Virus record (IMG/VR): IMGVR_UViG_3300042898_004347 | Location: 62,001 to 126,000 of that record | Source of the DNA: a virus | DNA: 64,000 nucleotides | Reading direction: 5' to 3' (one strand) | Shown here: positions 28,461 to 36,868 of the stretch, in pieces | Position numbering within the stretch: the stretch's first letter is position 1 | Layout: every line of letters begins with the position of its first letter | Program-made: the position numbers and the translations under genes | The notes under the pieces: model-generated | Database searches by the model: none | Told to the model about the DNA's origin: nothing | The model's input: the letters and a program-made list of their open reading frames with translations, nothing else

Positions 28461-29729
28461 TTACTTTTTTAGTTTAAACCCAATCTTATTGCCGCCAGGA
28501 TTTGCGGCATTCGAGTGATATTCAAATATGAATTTACTCTCGGCAAATCCGCGAAGTTCGTATTCGGTACTACCCGGGGATAGGTAGATATAAAGCTGCT
28601 GGATATTATTTGAACTGACGACGTCTGTCAGGAATTTAGTATATTTTGGATTTTGATTTACTTCATCCACAAGTGCGTATGCCATTGGAGAAAGTATTGC
28701 GCCAGATTTCTTTTGGCTTGGCGACTTCCACATTTCGATTAATGTATTGACATTTGCGGCACGCTTAATTTTAGAATAGAGGTGTTGATCCAGAGCGGCA
28801 AAGGCTGCATTTCCGTCTTTAAAAACTTTTAACCATTCCTCAAGATCTGCTGCATTATATTGTGGTTTTCCAATAATGGTACCAACTCTACGATATAAAT
28901 CTGAATTGATTGCTTTGGCCGCCATGATAATTCCATCAGTACCGGAATTTTCCGTAATGGCTCCAATGAACTGATACATCAGTTTTTCATCACGATCATT
29001 GAAGTTTTTCCCCTGAATCATTGACCACACTGAAGAAATTGATGGGGCTGCACCGCCTCCAGCTTTAGCAGATACTGAAACCTTTAGTTTGTTCTTAAGT
29101 ACTCCGTAATAATCCACGAGCCGTTCATTGCTCTTTGACGGAAATTCAATGGCAATCACATCGGTATTCGTATAGTTATTTAAAAACCACCAAGCTCCAC
29201 TGATTTCTCCAAAGTCTTTTGCAATAATGGCAAGATCTTTATCGGAAATTTCTTTTGCGGCTTTTGGTGTAGAAAATTTAGACTTATCGCTATTTTCGGC
29301 TAGTTCCTTTAAGAACTCTTTAATATGTGGAGGTACTAAGTTATTTCTATCAATTGCCAGTCTAATTTCCTTTAGATAGTTAGACTTTAAAATAGTTTTT
29401 CCACCCAGGCCGAATCCATCCGGAGTAAGTGATTTGTTTGCGATCGTTTTAGCATTATCCGAACTGGTTTTACTTTTAACTCCAGGCTTCTGCAACATAT
29501 CAAATTTAACGCGGACTTTGCAAATTTTTCCACCAAATTTATAGATTACGCGCGGTTTTGGATCGTAAGTTTTAACCGATGGAACAGTTACTTCCTGACC
29601 TTGTTTAATGATACCAATCTCTTTTCCAGTTTTGTCATCGAATGCCTCAGCATCTTTCTTGATAACAGTCGAGACATCTCCTGCGAATTTGTAGTATTTT
29701 TCCCACGCTGATTTCCCGGTTGTTGCCAT
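28461..29729 (-). CDS. late hypothetical protein, 422 aa
   Basis: Begins MATTGKSAWEKYYKFAGDVS, with an SH3-like start (KQGQEVTVPSVKTYDPKPRVIYKFGGK). The middle is helical and ends with ESKFIFEYHSNAANPGGNKI. No motif I can assign. Late motif 6 nt upstream; convergent with the plus-strand cassette. Confidence 0.55.
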   Translation of the reverse strand: MATTGKSAWEKYYKFAGDVSTVIKKDAEAFDDKTGKEIGIIKQGQEVTVPSVKTYDPKPRVIYKFGGKICKVRVKFDMLQKPGVKSKTSSDNAKTIANKSLTPDGFGLGGKTILKSNYLKEIRLAIDRNNLVPPHIKEFLKELAENSDKSKFSTPKAAKEISDKDLAIIAKDFGEISGAWWFLNNYTNTDVIAIEFPSKSNERLVDYYGVLKNKLKVSVSAKAGGGAAPSISSVWSMIQGKNFNDRDEKLMYQFIGAITENSGTDGIIMAAKAINSDLYRRVGTIIGKPQYNAADLEEWLKVFKDGNAAFAALDQHLYSKIKRAANVNTLIEMWKSPSQKKSGAILSPMAYALVDEVNQNPKYTKFLTDVVSSNNIQQLYIYLSPGSTEYELRGFAESKFIFEYHSNAANPGGNKIGFKLKK

Positions 29730-29735
29730 ATGATC

Positions 29736-29743
29736 TATTTATC
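29736..29743 (-). promoter_or_regulatory. late promoter (GATAAATA)
   Basis: 6 nt before the ATG of the 422-aa gene. Confidence 0.65.
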
Positions 29744-29758
29744 AGCCTCAAAAAAGTA

Positions 29759-30244
29759 TTAGATAATATAATCAGTGTCTCTGATGTACCACCGTTTCTT
29801 GCTATACCGCTTATTGTGCACAAACATTTCGTATAGGCCGGTTTCTCTGCCATAAGCTTCAATTTCCCAGGGTAACTCCCAATAATTACCTTTATCCGTA
29901 TGATAGGATTGACCTTTCCATTTTGTGATGTAACAGTTGCCCGTATCACACATCTCGCGTTTCACAAACTGTTTGACGTGGACACACTCATGGGCCAGAG
30001 CTCTGAGCAAGCCGTGCATATTCATGCTAGAATCGGCTGTGATGTTAAATTCTCTTGGCTTATTCCGGTCATCTTCCCAGATACAATCTGCTTTAAGGCT
30101 TTCCTTTTTAAATAGATCCTTCCGCAGTTTGATTAAAACCATTACGCTATGTCCAGGGATGAGGTCTTTTAAATAATAATGAGCCGCCTCATTCACTAAT
30201 TTCTTCTGCAGCTTCGATCCTCCTGATACGATAATCTCGTTCAT
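29759..30244 (-). CDS. SprT-like zinc metallopeptidase
   Basis: 161 aa, start MNEIIVSGGSKLQKK. LAHECVHVKQF (83-93) is the HExxH zinc motif (H85, E86, H89), and WELPWEIEAYGRE supplies the downstream Glu/helix. Family members of SprT/Spartan type act on DNA-protein crosslinks; phage versions are unstudied. The start follows the upstream stop by 2 nt. Confidence 0.7.
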   Translation of the reverse strand: MNEIIVSGGSKLQKKLVNEAAHYYLKDLIPGHSVMVLIKLRKDLFKKESLKADCIWEDDRNKPREFNITADSSMNMHGLLRALAHECVHVKQFVKREMCDTGNCYITKWKGQSYHTDKGNYWELPWEIEAYGRETGLYEMFVHNKRYSKKRWYIRDTDYII

Positions 30245-30246
30245 GT

Positions 30247-30762
30247 TTATGGTAGAGGCTGCCATTTAATGGGTTGAGTTGAATTGACGCGAAATACCGC
30301 ATAGGTTCTATCAAAGAATTCCCTAGCGTTTATTTTCTCTCGATAGAATTGACCGACAGAAACTGTATGCAGGATCATGTAATCGTCATCCGAGGCCATG
30401 ATCAGAATCGCTGCATGCGCAGTATCCTTATTTACTCCGGGTACCTTTGCCTTTAATTCATCCGGAACAAGACCCACCCAGAAATAAGGCATGCCATACT
30501 GAATGTTGCAGTCAAATACTTCGGGTCCCTTTACAACCACATAGATGCATTGAAGCTTATCGCTCGGCATCCGTTTGTTCCATGCCTGCGTAGAGTCGTA
30601 GAGGGTTGGAGGCGTATTCTTATCCGGTACCAATCTCTTCATCCATTCCGCATACGATATCTGCACACCCATAAGACCCGAAAGAGTCTGGTAGGTAAGC
30701 GGTACGCAGTCATTTGCCCGTAATGAGCCAATGATGAATAGAATGCAGAGAAGGAGTCTCAT
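30247..30762 (-). CDS. secreted protein, possible C39-like cysteine peptidase
   Basis: 171 aa with signal peptide (MRLLLCILFIIGSLRA|ND). The mature protein begins NDCVPLTYQ, with a Cys followed by HAAILIMASDDDYMILHTV, which resembles the Cys...His arrangement of C39-like peptidases. Periplasmic. With two small membrane proteins upstream it could be a lysis or envelope module; inference. Confidence 0.5.
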   Translation of the reverse strand: MRLLLCILFIIGSLRANDCVPLTYQTLSGLMGVQISYAEWMKRLVPDKNTPPTLYDSTQAWNKRMPSDKLQCIYVVVKGPEVFDCNIQYGMPYFWVGLVPDELKAKVPGVNKDTAHAAILIMASDDDYMILHTVSVGQFYREKINAREFFDRTYAVFRVNSTQPIKWQPLP

Positions 30763-30947
30763 TTAGTTTTCTTTTTTTGTTCTGGCTTTGCGGTCCATAG
30801 AGAGTCACCTTTGTAGAGGAGGACCATGGCGGAACCAAACAGAGTCAGTCCCACCCATTTTTCATCAGACCTGCCCATAAGCCACATTGAGAGTAGGAAT
30901 AGACCAGCGGCAAATATATCAAATAGAATTGAATAGATTTTGTTCAT
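30759..30947 (-). CDS. small membrane protein, 62 aa
   Basis: MNKIYSILFDIFAAGLFLLSMWLMGR then a second hydrophobic segment VGLTLFGSAMVLLY; two transmembrane helices and a basic tail EQKKKTK. ATGA overlap on both sides. Holin-like size and topology but no proof. Confidence 0.6.
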   Translation of the reverse strand: MNKIYSILFDIFAAGLFLLSMWLMGRSDEKWVGLTLFGSAMVLLYKGDSLWTAKPEQKKKTK

Positions 30948-31114
30948 TTTTTTGCAGACATATAATTGATGACTGAGATGAGTAACCACAGAAACCAGCA
31001 CATGAGAACAAACTTAAACGCAATTACCGATATGGAGTAGAGAAGAGTCGCAATTGCAAGCGTACAGGCAAATGCAATTAAGCTCAGTGTTACAATTGAT
31101 AGGAAGTGGATCAT
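30944..31114 (-). CDS. small membrane protein, 56 aa
   Basis: Almost wholly hydrophobic (MIHFLSIVTLSLIAFACTLA then ATLLYSISVIAFKFVLMCWF): two transmembrane helices ending MSAKK. Overlaps the next gene by 4 nt. Holin/antiholin-like candidate. Confidence 0.55.
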   Translation of the reverse strand: MIHFLSIVTLSLIAFACTLAIATLLYSISVIAFKFVLMCWFLWLLISVINYMSAKK

Positions 31115-31118
31115 AACA

Positions 31119-31382
31119 TTAGATTCCGTGTTCTTTACGCCAAAGACCAAACAGATCGTGCGAATCAAGTGGACCAGCACCAATGCGGTTGGGCATGCGC
31201 AGATTGATCCAGAGGCGAATATCCTCAGGGGCCATCATCTCATATGGCGAAAAGTCACACGAGACGATGGTACCGTTTTCGTGAACAAAATCATGCCAGA
31301 TTTTGCTGCAGTCCGTATCGTAATCCTCGTAGGGTTGATACGTCCAACCCATGTAGCTATAATTTTCAGTTGCGGTAATCAT
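31119..31382 (-). CDS. hypothetical protein, 87 aa
   Basis: Start MITATENYSYMGWTYQPYED. Rich in aromatic and acidic residues; DFSPYEMMAPEDIRLWINLRMP in the centre. Conserved-looking small phage protein, no known function. Confidence 0.55.
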   Translation of the reverse strand: MITATENYSYMGWTYQPYEDYDTDCSKIWHDFVHENGTIVSCDFSPYEMMAPEDIRLWINLRMPNRIGAGPLDSHDLFGLWRKEHGI

Positions 31383-31383
31383 T

Positions 31384-31707
31384 TTAGTATTGTGTTTCGC
31401 TTGTGTAATTTGTTCCGAAGAGGCGAGTGCCGACTTCGGGTGGCATCCAGACACTTAGTTGGTTGAATTTAAGACTTTTTTTATAGTCCCAGATGGAACA
31501 TGGCACCTCACGGGCGCCTGCCATTGGAATGGCAGAAGGAACAGTGGCTTCAAATTGCCATTGAAACATCACCTTGCCGTCTCCGTCACCTACAGCAAAT
31601 GTAGCTGGAGGAAATCCAAGGATCTTAGTGACTTCATCGGCCGAGATATTGGATAGGATGCCAGTCCGATGCGATGAATAAAAGCCATGAGTTTGTTTGA
31701 TCTTCAT
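31384..31707 (-). CDS. hypothetical protein, 107 aa
   Basis: MKIKQTHGFYSSHRTGILSN, then VTKILGFPPATFAVGDGDGKVMF. A beta-rich fold seen in other phage proteins handling small substrates, but no assignment. Next to the 67-aa gene with a 3-nt gap. Confidence 0.55.
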   Translation of the reverse strand: MKIKQTHGFYSSHRTGILSNISADEVTKILGFPPATFAVGDGDGKVMFQWQFEATVPSAIPMAGAREVPCSIWDYKKSLKFNQLSVWMPPEVGTRLFGTNYTSETQY

Positions 31708-31710
31708 GTT

Positions 31711-31914
31711 TTATTCCTCGTTGGTGTTGATGAAGTTGTCAACGTTGTACTTCGTCATCTCAGAGACGACCGAAGCGGTCTCACGATCGCCGACCTGGAT
31801 AACTCCAAGGGCGAGAGCCTCGTGCTTAGCCTTGAGGGTTTTGCGAAGCTTCGCAATGACTGCAGCTTTGTTGACTTGGAATTTTCCGTTTGGGAGCTTC
31901 TTTGTTAATTTCAT
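31711..31914 (-). CDS. small basic protein, 67 aa
   Basis: MKLTKKLPNGKFQVNKAAVI and a helix of Lys/Ala. Early promoter with 6 nt to the ATG. Unknown function. Confidence 0.6.
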   Translation of the reverse strand: MKLTKKLPNGKFQVNKAAVIAKLRKTLKAKHEALALGVIQVGDRETASVVSEMTKYNVDNFINTNEE

Positions 31915-31920
31915 AAGATA

Positions 31921-31949
31921 ATAGTACTAAATTCTGGGTAAAAGTAAAT
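31921..31949 (-). promoter_or_regulatory. early promoter
   Basis: -35 ATTTAC (31944-31949), 17 bp, -10 TACTAT (31921-31926), 6 nt to ATG. Repeated element CCTAAGTGATTGATTACCAA at 31962-31981. Confidence 0.72.
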
Positions 31950-31998
31950 AACTACGATTTGCCTAAGTGATTGATTACCAATAGGGGCTAAAAATACT

Positions 31999-32352
31999 TC
32001 AAGGTTTAGTGACAATCTGAGCGTATTCTTCACCGTTTTTGGATAGGATGTACTTTCCATCCACGAGGCGGGCTTCGTAGCTGGTCGTTGATACCTCCGA
32101 GCTAGATTCACCCTTTGGCTTGTTGAAAGAAGCAACCGATTGCTCCTTCGTCTGTTTCACCTTTACGAACTCAGTCGATGCACTGGCAGAACCTACGCGT
32201 TTGCCTTTTTTAGACCTGAAGGTCTTTTCAAGCAGCTCTAGCGAGCCAGCCTTTTCGATCCGTTTCGAAATGTAGTCCCAACCACGATAGGTAACCAGCT
32301 CGCCGGTCACGGTGCATTTCAAAGTAAGTTTATTAATTTGTGTGTTATTCAT
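31999..32352 (-). CDS. hypothetical protein, 117 aa
   Basis: Starts MNNTQINKLTLKCTVTGELV; a CxxTG-type N-terminal segment, a Ser/Lys-rich linker and a C-terminal beta hairpin (ARLVDGKYILSKNGEEYAQI). No family recognised. Confidence 0.6.
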   Translation of the reverse strand: MNNTQINKLTLKCTVTGELVTYRGWDYISKRIEKAGSLELLEKTFRSKKGKRVGSASASTEFVKVKQTKEQSVASFNKPKGESSSEVSTTSYEARLVDGKYILSKNGEEYAQIVTKP

Positions 32353-32361
32353 TATGGTACA

Positions 32362-32390
32362 ATCCTACATTAATTCCTAGAAAAGTAAAT
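32362..32390 (-). promoter_or_regulatory. early promoter
   Basis: -35 ATTTAC (32385-32390), 17 bp, -10 TAGGAT (32362-32367), then TGTACCATA before the ATG. The same TTGTACCATAATG string follows the promoter at 54203. Palindromic element at 32403-32422. Confidence 0.8.
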
Positions 32391-32452
32391 AACTACGATT
32401 TACCTAAGTCGTTGATTACCAACACGAGACGAAAATACTTTCAGAAACAATA

Positions 32453-32487
32453 AGTGGCTGGTCCCCAATAACTTAGGAAACCAGCCA
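32453..32487 (-). terminator. possible terminator
   Basis: GTGGCTGG pairs with CCAGCCAC around a 19-nt loop downstream of the 94-aa gene. The T-run after it is poor. Confidence 0.45.
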
Positions 32488-32515
32488 CCTATGAATGAAC
32501 GACCTATGTCGTAGT

Positions 32516-32800
32516 TTACTTGCTCAGCTGATAGAGCTTTGCCGCAGGACCGCGGGAACCCTTCGCCTTAGGAGCATCGCCAACGATCTTACCGTTGGTC
32601 TTGACGTACTCGTAGATGTACCAGTGGTCAGCACCAATCGCGGTGACAATCTCTTTCAGAGTGAAAGGATTGGCTGGGAATTGGAACTTGCTGACGAGCG
32701 AAACCGCTTCAGACTTCTTGACACCACGACGAGGAGTCGTGGAGGCAGTTGCGCTGGCGGTGACGGTGGTATTAGACGAGGCGGTGTTATTAACTTTCAT
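32516..32800 (-). CDS. possible winged-helix protein, 94 aa
   Basis: Thr/Ser-rich start followed by VSLVSKFQFPANPFTLKEIVTAIGADHWYIYEYVKTNG, which looks like a small helix-turn-helix with a wing. Could be an early regulator; resembles the gene at 52619. Leader of about 70 nt. Confidence 0.5.
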   Translation of the reverse strand: MKVNNTASSNTTVTASATASTTPRRGVKKSEAVSLVSKFQFPANPFTLKEIVTAIGADHWYIYEYVKTNGKIVGDAPKAKGSRGPAAKLYQLSK

Positions 32801-32873
32801 GATGTATTTTATTGTTGTTGATTTGAAGAGAAAGGCTAACCGTATTGGTCAGTCGTCTCAATCGATACTGATA

Positions 32874-32902
32874 ACAATACTTAGTTCCTGCTTGGTGTAA
32901 AT
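32874..32902 (-). promoter_or_regulatory. early promoter
   Basis: -35 ATTTAC (32897-32902), 17 bp, -10 TATTGT (32874-32879). One of few promoters with a long leader (about 70 nt). Fullest palindromic element copy at 32933-32960. Confidence 0.65.
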
Positions 32903-32955
32903 AACAAAATGACCTATATGTGATCTAAAAAACTAAACCGTTGATCATCAACAAC

Positions 32956-33654
32956 TTAGGAAGTTTTGATTTCCGCAAATTCTGAGATCATTGGAAAGAT
33001 TGGAGCAAGGGCAAGAGCCATATTCTGCGCCAATTCCATATGTTCCTTCTGCGTCCCATTGCCCGAACGAACCTCGATGTAATGGATAAAGCTACGCAAC
33101 GTTCCAGAGACGTAAAGGCGCGAGACAGTATTACCCTCAGGTAGAATTGCGCGGGCTTGTTCCTTGGCAATACCGCGTTCCAATGCAGCTTTATAAGTTG
33201 TTGTTACTAAATCAATTACCTCTTGCTGTTTGTTTTCCCACCACAATTTTGTGGCGTCATCAGCAGTATTCAAGGAATTCTGACGATTCTTATCATCCTG
33301 AAGGCGAGCTTCACGCGTTACAAAGTCCAACTCTTTCACGGGATCCGCATAACGCTGGCTGAATTCTTGGAAAGAGAACGAGCGGTGCCGAAGAAGCTGA
33401 CGAGCAATATCCCGCGTCGTATTAACTTCTACGCAGGCAGACACCATCTCAAGTGGAGACCAATGCTTGTTGCGAATAAGGTAACGAATCAGTTTGTCCG
33501 AAGTCTCGGTATTGAACTGGTTCTTCGGATTCGAAACTCGTGCGCAAAATGCAATGAGATCCTGAAGGTCCATACTGAAATCTTCGATTCCAAGTGGTTT
33601 TAGGCCATCCGCCATCTTAGAGTGACTAATGAGTTTTACTTTTTTACTTATCAT
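32956..33654 (-). CDS. thyX: flavin-dependent thymidylate synthase
   Basis: 232 aa. RHRSFSFQEFSQRY (89-102) is the ThyX signature RHRxxSxxxxSxRY that binds FAD and dUMP; E/H-rich helices follow. It makes dTMP from dUMP using NADPH/FAD. The start at 33654 overlaps the upstream stop. Together with dCMP deaminase and gp42 this shows the phage controls pyrimidine nucleotides. Confidence 0.93.
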   Translation of the reverse strand: MISKKVKLISHSKMADGLKPLGIEDFSMDLQDLIAFCARVSNPKNQFNTETSDKLIRYLIRNKHWSPLEMVSACVEVNTTRDIARQLLRHRSFSFQEFSQRYADPVKELDFVTREARLQDDKNRQNSLNTADDATKLWWENKQQEVIDLVTTTYKAALERGIAKEQARAILPEGNTVSRLYVSGTLRSFIHYIEVRSGNGTQKEHMELAQNMALALAPIFPMISEFAEIKTS

Positions 33655-34084
33655 GATTGATTTTATGAGTGAGATAGTACCCAAGCATTTTTACGTTTTT
33701 CTGAGTAAAGTTAAACTGATCGCTGTAAATGCCACCATTACGTTGGATGAACTCTTCCGAGAAACCTTCCTTGCGCATACGGTTAATCATACCCCTATTG
33801 AGGATATATGCGCTAGAGCTCTTTTTCCCAAAATTAGGGAATACCATTATGGTACCCAGATCGGAATTGATTCTGGCTTTTGCAGCAATAAATGTTTGAT
33901 CAGAATTGATCGCCGTATCAAAATCAATGGATACCTTAATGTCTTTATTTTGAAGTTGCGCAGAATGAATAATGTCGTGAGCAAACTCCAGAACACACGC
34001 ATTGACATGAACGTCAGTTTTATATTGAGAATAGTCTATTTCTGGTTTTTCTTTTTCGTTATCGTCGTCGTCGTCGGCAAGCAT
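33644..34084 (-). CDS. hypothetical protein, 146 aa
   Basis: Acidic start MLADDDDDNEKEKPEIDYSQ, then a mixed alpha/beta domain (VNACVLEFAHDIIHSAQLQN). No motif recognised. Co-transcribed with thyX. Confidence 0.55.
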   Translation of the reverse strand: MLADDDDDNEKEKPEIDYSQYKTDVHVNACVLEFAHDIIHSAQLQNKDIKVSIDFDTAINSDQTFIAAKARINSDLGTIMVFPNFGKKSSSAYILNRGMINRMRKEGFSEEFIQRNGGIYSDQFNFTQKNVKMLGYYLTHKINHDK

Positions 34085-34088
34085 ATTA

Positions 34089-34772
34089 TTAGGTCCAGAG
34101 CTGTCTGCGGTTTTTAACTACCCATTCGCATACCTGAGTGTCGGCTTCTTCTAGTTTGGTTTCCAACTCGGTGACTTTATTATACTTTTCCATCTTATTC
34201 TGAGCAATATCGCTCATCATAAGAGGAACATCTTCCCACGCTTTTTCAATTTCATCCAGAATTTCTTGGCGACCCTTGGTGGCATAAACATGACACTCTT
34301 TTAATTGAGCCGCGAAGATTTTAACTGTCTCCGAATACTCGAATGTAATTTTGTCGAAGCACTTCTCGCGGTCGACATACTCGATGACACATTGCATGCA
34401 GAATTCCACAATGATGGAATCGAGGTCGCGGTACTGACGGATGAAGACCTTATCACGCATTTCTTTACGAGAACGTTTAATGTAAGGCTTTATCTTCCAT
34501 TTGATTCTTCTGACACTCGCTTCGATGTCCTGAAAGAAACCAATAACAGTATCACGGAAGAAGTATTGTACCGGATACTCCTTTTTAACGTACTCGTCAA
34601 ATTTTGTCCACTCGCCTATAAGATCAGCTCCAGCGCGGAGTGCGTAGGGTTTGATGTAAAGAGGGAATGGCCAATACCATACAACCAGCTCTCTGGATTT
34701 AAGAGGCATTGCTTTGTATTCGTCGAGAGTGCTCACCACGACGCAGTGTTTGTAGGGATTGTCGTTAAACAT
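34089..34772 (-). CDS. hypothetical protein, 227 aa
   Basis: MFNDNPYKHCVVVSTLDEYK; the centre is basic (IKWKIKPYIKRSRKEMRDK) and the C-terminus a coiled coil (KVTELETKLEEADTQVCEWV). No family recognised. Stop codon near the phosphoesterase ATG (8-nt overlap). Confidence 0.55.
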   Translation of the reverse strand: MFNDNPYKHCVVVSTLDEYKAMPLKSRELVVWYWPFPLYIKPYALRAGADLIGEWTKFDEYVKKEYPVQYFFRDTVIGFFQDIEASVRRIKWKIKPYIKRSRKEMRDKVFIRQYRDLDSIIVEFCMQCVIEYVDREKCFDKITFEYSETVKIFAAQLKECHVYATKGRQEILDEIEKAWEDVPLMMSDIAQNKMEKYNKVTELETKLEEADTQVCEWVVKNRRQLWT

Positions 34773-35481
34773 AATGAATTAAAGTTGTATTCTTTGTAGC
34801 AGCATCGATGTTAAAGGCAATTGGTTTGTTAATTGCAAAATATCCTTCATTGCAGATTGATGCATTAATATACGTGGTCTCACCAAGGATTGCGTGGCCA
34901 TAACCGGAATGGACATGCCCACATACGTGAACCTTTGGTTCAATCCGACGAATCTTCTTTGCAAGATCATTATCTCCAACCGATACCCAGGGTCCATTCG
35001 GATCTGTAAAATTTGGGCATTTATCCAATAGTCCATATGCTGGACCATGAGTAATAAGAACATCAGTTCCTTCAGGAATTAATTCCCAGTGTTGTCGCAG
35101 CGGAGTTCCGCGTGGGAGGTTAAACGCCCAATTGAAGAACTCTGGTTGCTGTGGAGAACCCCAGAACTTAATGCCTTCAATTTCACAACCAGAATTCCAT
35201 AGATAATGGAATCCATCAGACACTGGAAGAATTGCTTTAATGGCCGACTCGGAGCTTGGCTGATCTGTATGATCAGGATCCATGAAGAGATCATGATTTC
35301 CAGCAATGATAATCCGATGCTTATACGGAAGCGCATTAAACCAACCCAACGCTCTCATACATTCTTCCATGGATCCACGATTACAAAAATCGCCAGCATG
35401 GATAATGCCGTCAGCCTCGGGTAAAGTATGGGCCATGGACCGATGAAGTCCATGGGTGTCCGATATGCAAATAAACTTCAT
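34765..35481 (-). CDS. calcineurin-like metallophosphoesterase
   Basis: 238 aa. Motifs in order: ISDTHG (6-11), HAGDF, GNHDLF, THGPAYG and CGHVHSGYG, covering the dimetal ligands of this superfamily (MPPED-like). Hydrolyses a phosphodiester or cyclic nucleotide, substrate unknown. Early promoter 6 nt from the ATG. Confidence 0.85.
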   Translation of the reverse strand: MKFICISDTHGLHRSMAHTLPEADGIIHAGDFCNRGSMEECMRALGWFNALPYKHRIIIAGNHDLFMDPDHTDQPSSESAIKAILPVSDGFHYLWNSGCEIEGIKFWGSPQQPEFFNWAFNLPRGTPLRQHWELIPEGTDVLITHGPAYGLLDKCPNFTDPNGPWVSVGDNDLAKKIRRIEPKVHVCGHVHSGYGHAILGETTYINASICNEGYFAINKPIAFNIDAATKNTTLIHYV

Positions 35482-35487
35482 TCTACT

Positions 35488-35516
35488 ATCCTATCAAATT
35501 GTGAGTGAATGTAAAC
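35488..35516 (-). promoter_or_regulatory. early promoter
   Basis: -35 GTTTAC (35511-35516), 17 bp, -10 TAGGAT (35488-35493), 6 nt to ATG. Confidence 0.82.
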
Positions 35517-35523
35517 AGTAAAA

Positions 35524-35712
35524 TTACTTTTTGTTGACGGTAATTTTTGCGGCAAATAAACTAGACAAAACTACTGTTGCTGTCCAGGTTTCTAGTGTGA
35601 ATGGAATGGCAAACTTAAACAGCGTATTCATCGACCAAATGACAGCAATTGGATAGAATATAAAAAGGCCAATTACAAAAACAATTGCAAGAGCTATGAC
35701 GAATTCTTTCAT
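35524..35712 (-). CDS. small membrane protein, 62 aa
   Basis: MKEFVIALAIVFVIGLFIFY starts a transmembrane helix; a second hydrophobic segment (WTATVVLSSLFAAKI) ends the protein. Function unknown. Confidence 0.6.
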   Translation of the reverse strand: MKEFVIALAIVFVIGLFIFYPIAVIWSMNTLFKFAIPFTLETWTATVVLSSLFAAKITVNKK

Positions 35713-35713
35713 A

Positions 35714-36001
35714 TTAGGCGGTGGCCTCAGTCGTTGCAGCTTCTTCAACCTTTGGTGCAGACTGGCGACGATCTGAATCGGCACCATACGGAATACAGAA
35801 CCAACGGATGGTTCCACGATCCGGAATCATGGAAAGAAGTTTAGCGTGAGCTTCTTTTTCCTTCTGCGTAGCAGTGGATTTAAGTTGCTTTGGCTTTCCA
35901 GGAATCTTATTTAGATTCCGCAAAGACTTAATTGCTTCGGTAAACTTTTTCAGCTTACGGCGAAACGCAGGGGAGCTAGTTTTTTTATCGTAGTCGTTCA
36001 T
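35714..36001 (-). CDS. hypothetical protein, 95 aa
   Basis: Lys-rich helical start (MNDYDKKTSSPAFRRKLKKF) and acidic/Ala end. Contains RWFCIPYGADSDRRQSAP. ATGA overlap with the next gene. Confidence 0.5.
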   Translation of the reverse strand: MNDYDKKTSSPAFRRKLKKFTEAIKSLRNLNKIPGKPKQLKSTATQKEKEAHAKLLSMIPDRGTIRWFCIPYGADSDRRQSAPKVEEAATTEATA

Positions 36002-36576
36002 GGGAGTTTATAGGAAATTGTATGAAGAAAGGAACCTGTTTTGTAAAGGATAGTGGATAATTTACGGCGAACCCAGCGGTAGGGCGATGTGTGGAAAATG
36101 AAGCGGTTGTACCAACGAGAATTCTCATATTCTCGGTCTGCATGCCATTTGCGTTCTTGCTCTTTTCTGTCGGCACTTGGCACTTTTTTAAACTCAAAAA
36201 GTTCCGTAGAATCGACCTTACCGTCAATGAGTACAACTTTGAATTCAATGGTGCAATCCCAAAGACCAAGCACGTCATGACGGTAGTCATACATGTAAAT
36301 AGTTTCAGTGATTTTTTGAAGTTCAAGATATCGATCCGTGCGTTCAAGGGAACCCATACGGTCCATAAAACTCTTGCCTTTTGGGTCACCCTCGACCCAT
36401 TTCTCGCTCTTGTATTTTTCTAGAAAGAAATTACCGTCTTGAACAACATAGTTGGCCAGGCAGCAGTCAAGGTCTTTGGTCTGAAAGGACCAGTTGTTTT
36501 TATCGAGACCAAACTCCTTCATCTCTTCCGAGAAAGGTAGATTGTCGCCCCATTGAATTGTATCGAACATTCCCAT
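35998..36576 (-). CDS. conserved phage protein (MGMFDTI family)
   Basis: 192 aa. MGMFDTIQWGDNLPFSEEMK and FQTKDLDCCLANYVVQDG are motifs I know from many phage hypotheticals. Basic C-terminus with RWYNRFIFHTSPYRW. No function known. A weak AGGA lies 8 nt before the ATG, one of the few SD-like sequences here. Confidence 0.6.
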   Translation of the reverse strand: MGMFDTIQWGDNLPFSEEMKEFGLDKNNWSFQTKDLDCCLANYVVQDGNFFLEKYKSEKWVEGDPKGKSFMDRMGSLERTDRYLELQKITETIYMYDYRHDVLGLWDCTIEFKVVLIDGKVDSTELFEFKKVPSADRKEQERKWHADREYENSRWYNRFIFHTSPYRWVRRKLSTILYKTGSFLHTISYKLP

Positions 36577-36588
36577 ATTGTAGTTCCT

Positions 36589-36617
36589 ATCTTATACCGT
36601 TATTGCCTCATGTAAAC
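36589..36617 (-). promoter_or_regulatory. early promoter
   Basis: -35 GTTTAC (36612-36617), 17 bp, -10 TAAGAT (36589-36594), 12 nt leader. Confidence 0.72.
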
Positions 36618-36627
36618 AACAAAATGC

Positions 36628-36864
36628 CTACAATTTAAAATTAAGTTGCTCTCTAATTGCCTGCACGAAGACCCTACCAGCTTCGGAAGCCGATTCAAGA
36701 TCGGGAGCAATTACATTGCCATTTCGCTCAATTCTAAGTATTTCTTTGCCTCCCACGTTAAAGTCAAGAACGGAATCGGTAATCTGAGTGCCCACTGAAA
36801 GAGGGCTAAAGCTAATTAAATTGAAACTGGGTTCAATGTCTTTGAATTCTGTTTGTGTTTCCAT
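36628..36864 (-). CDS. hypothetical protein, 78 aa
   Basis: METQTEFKDIEPSFNLISFS; DFNVGGKEILRIERNGNVIAP forms a beta pair. Conserved-type small protein at the end of the gene 41 operon. The GKEILRIERNGNV pattern is widespread in T4-like marine phages. Confidence 0.6.
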   Translation of the reverse strand: METQTEFKDIEPSFNLISFSPLSVGTQITDSVLDFNVGGKEILRIERNGNVIAPDLESASEAGRVFVQAIREQLNFKL

Positions 36865-36868
36865 AGTA

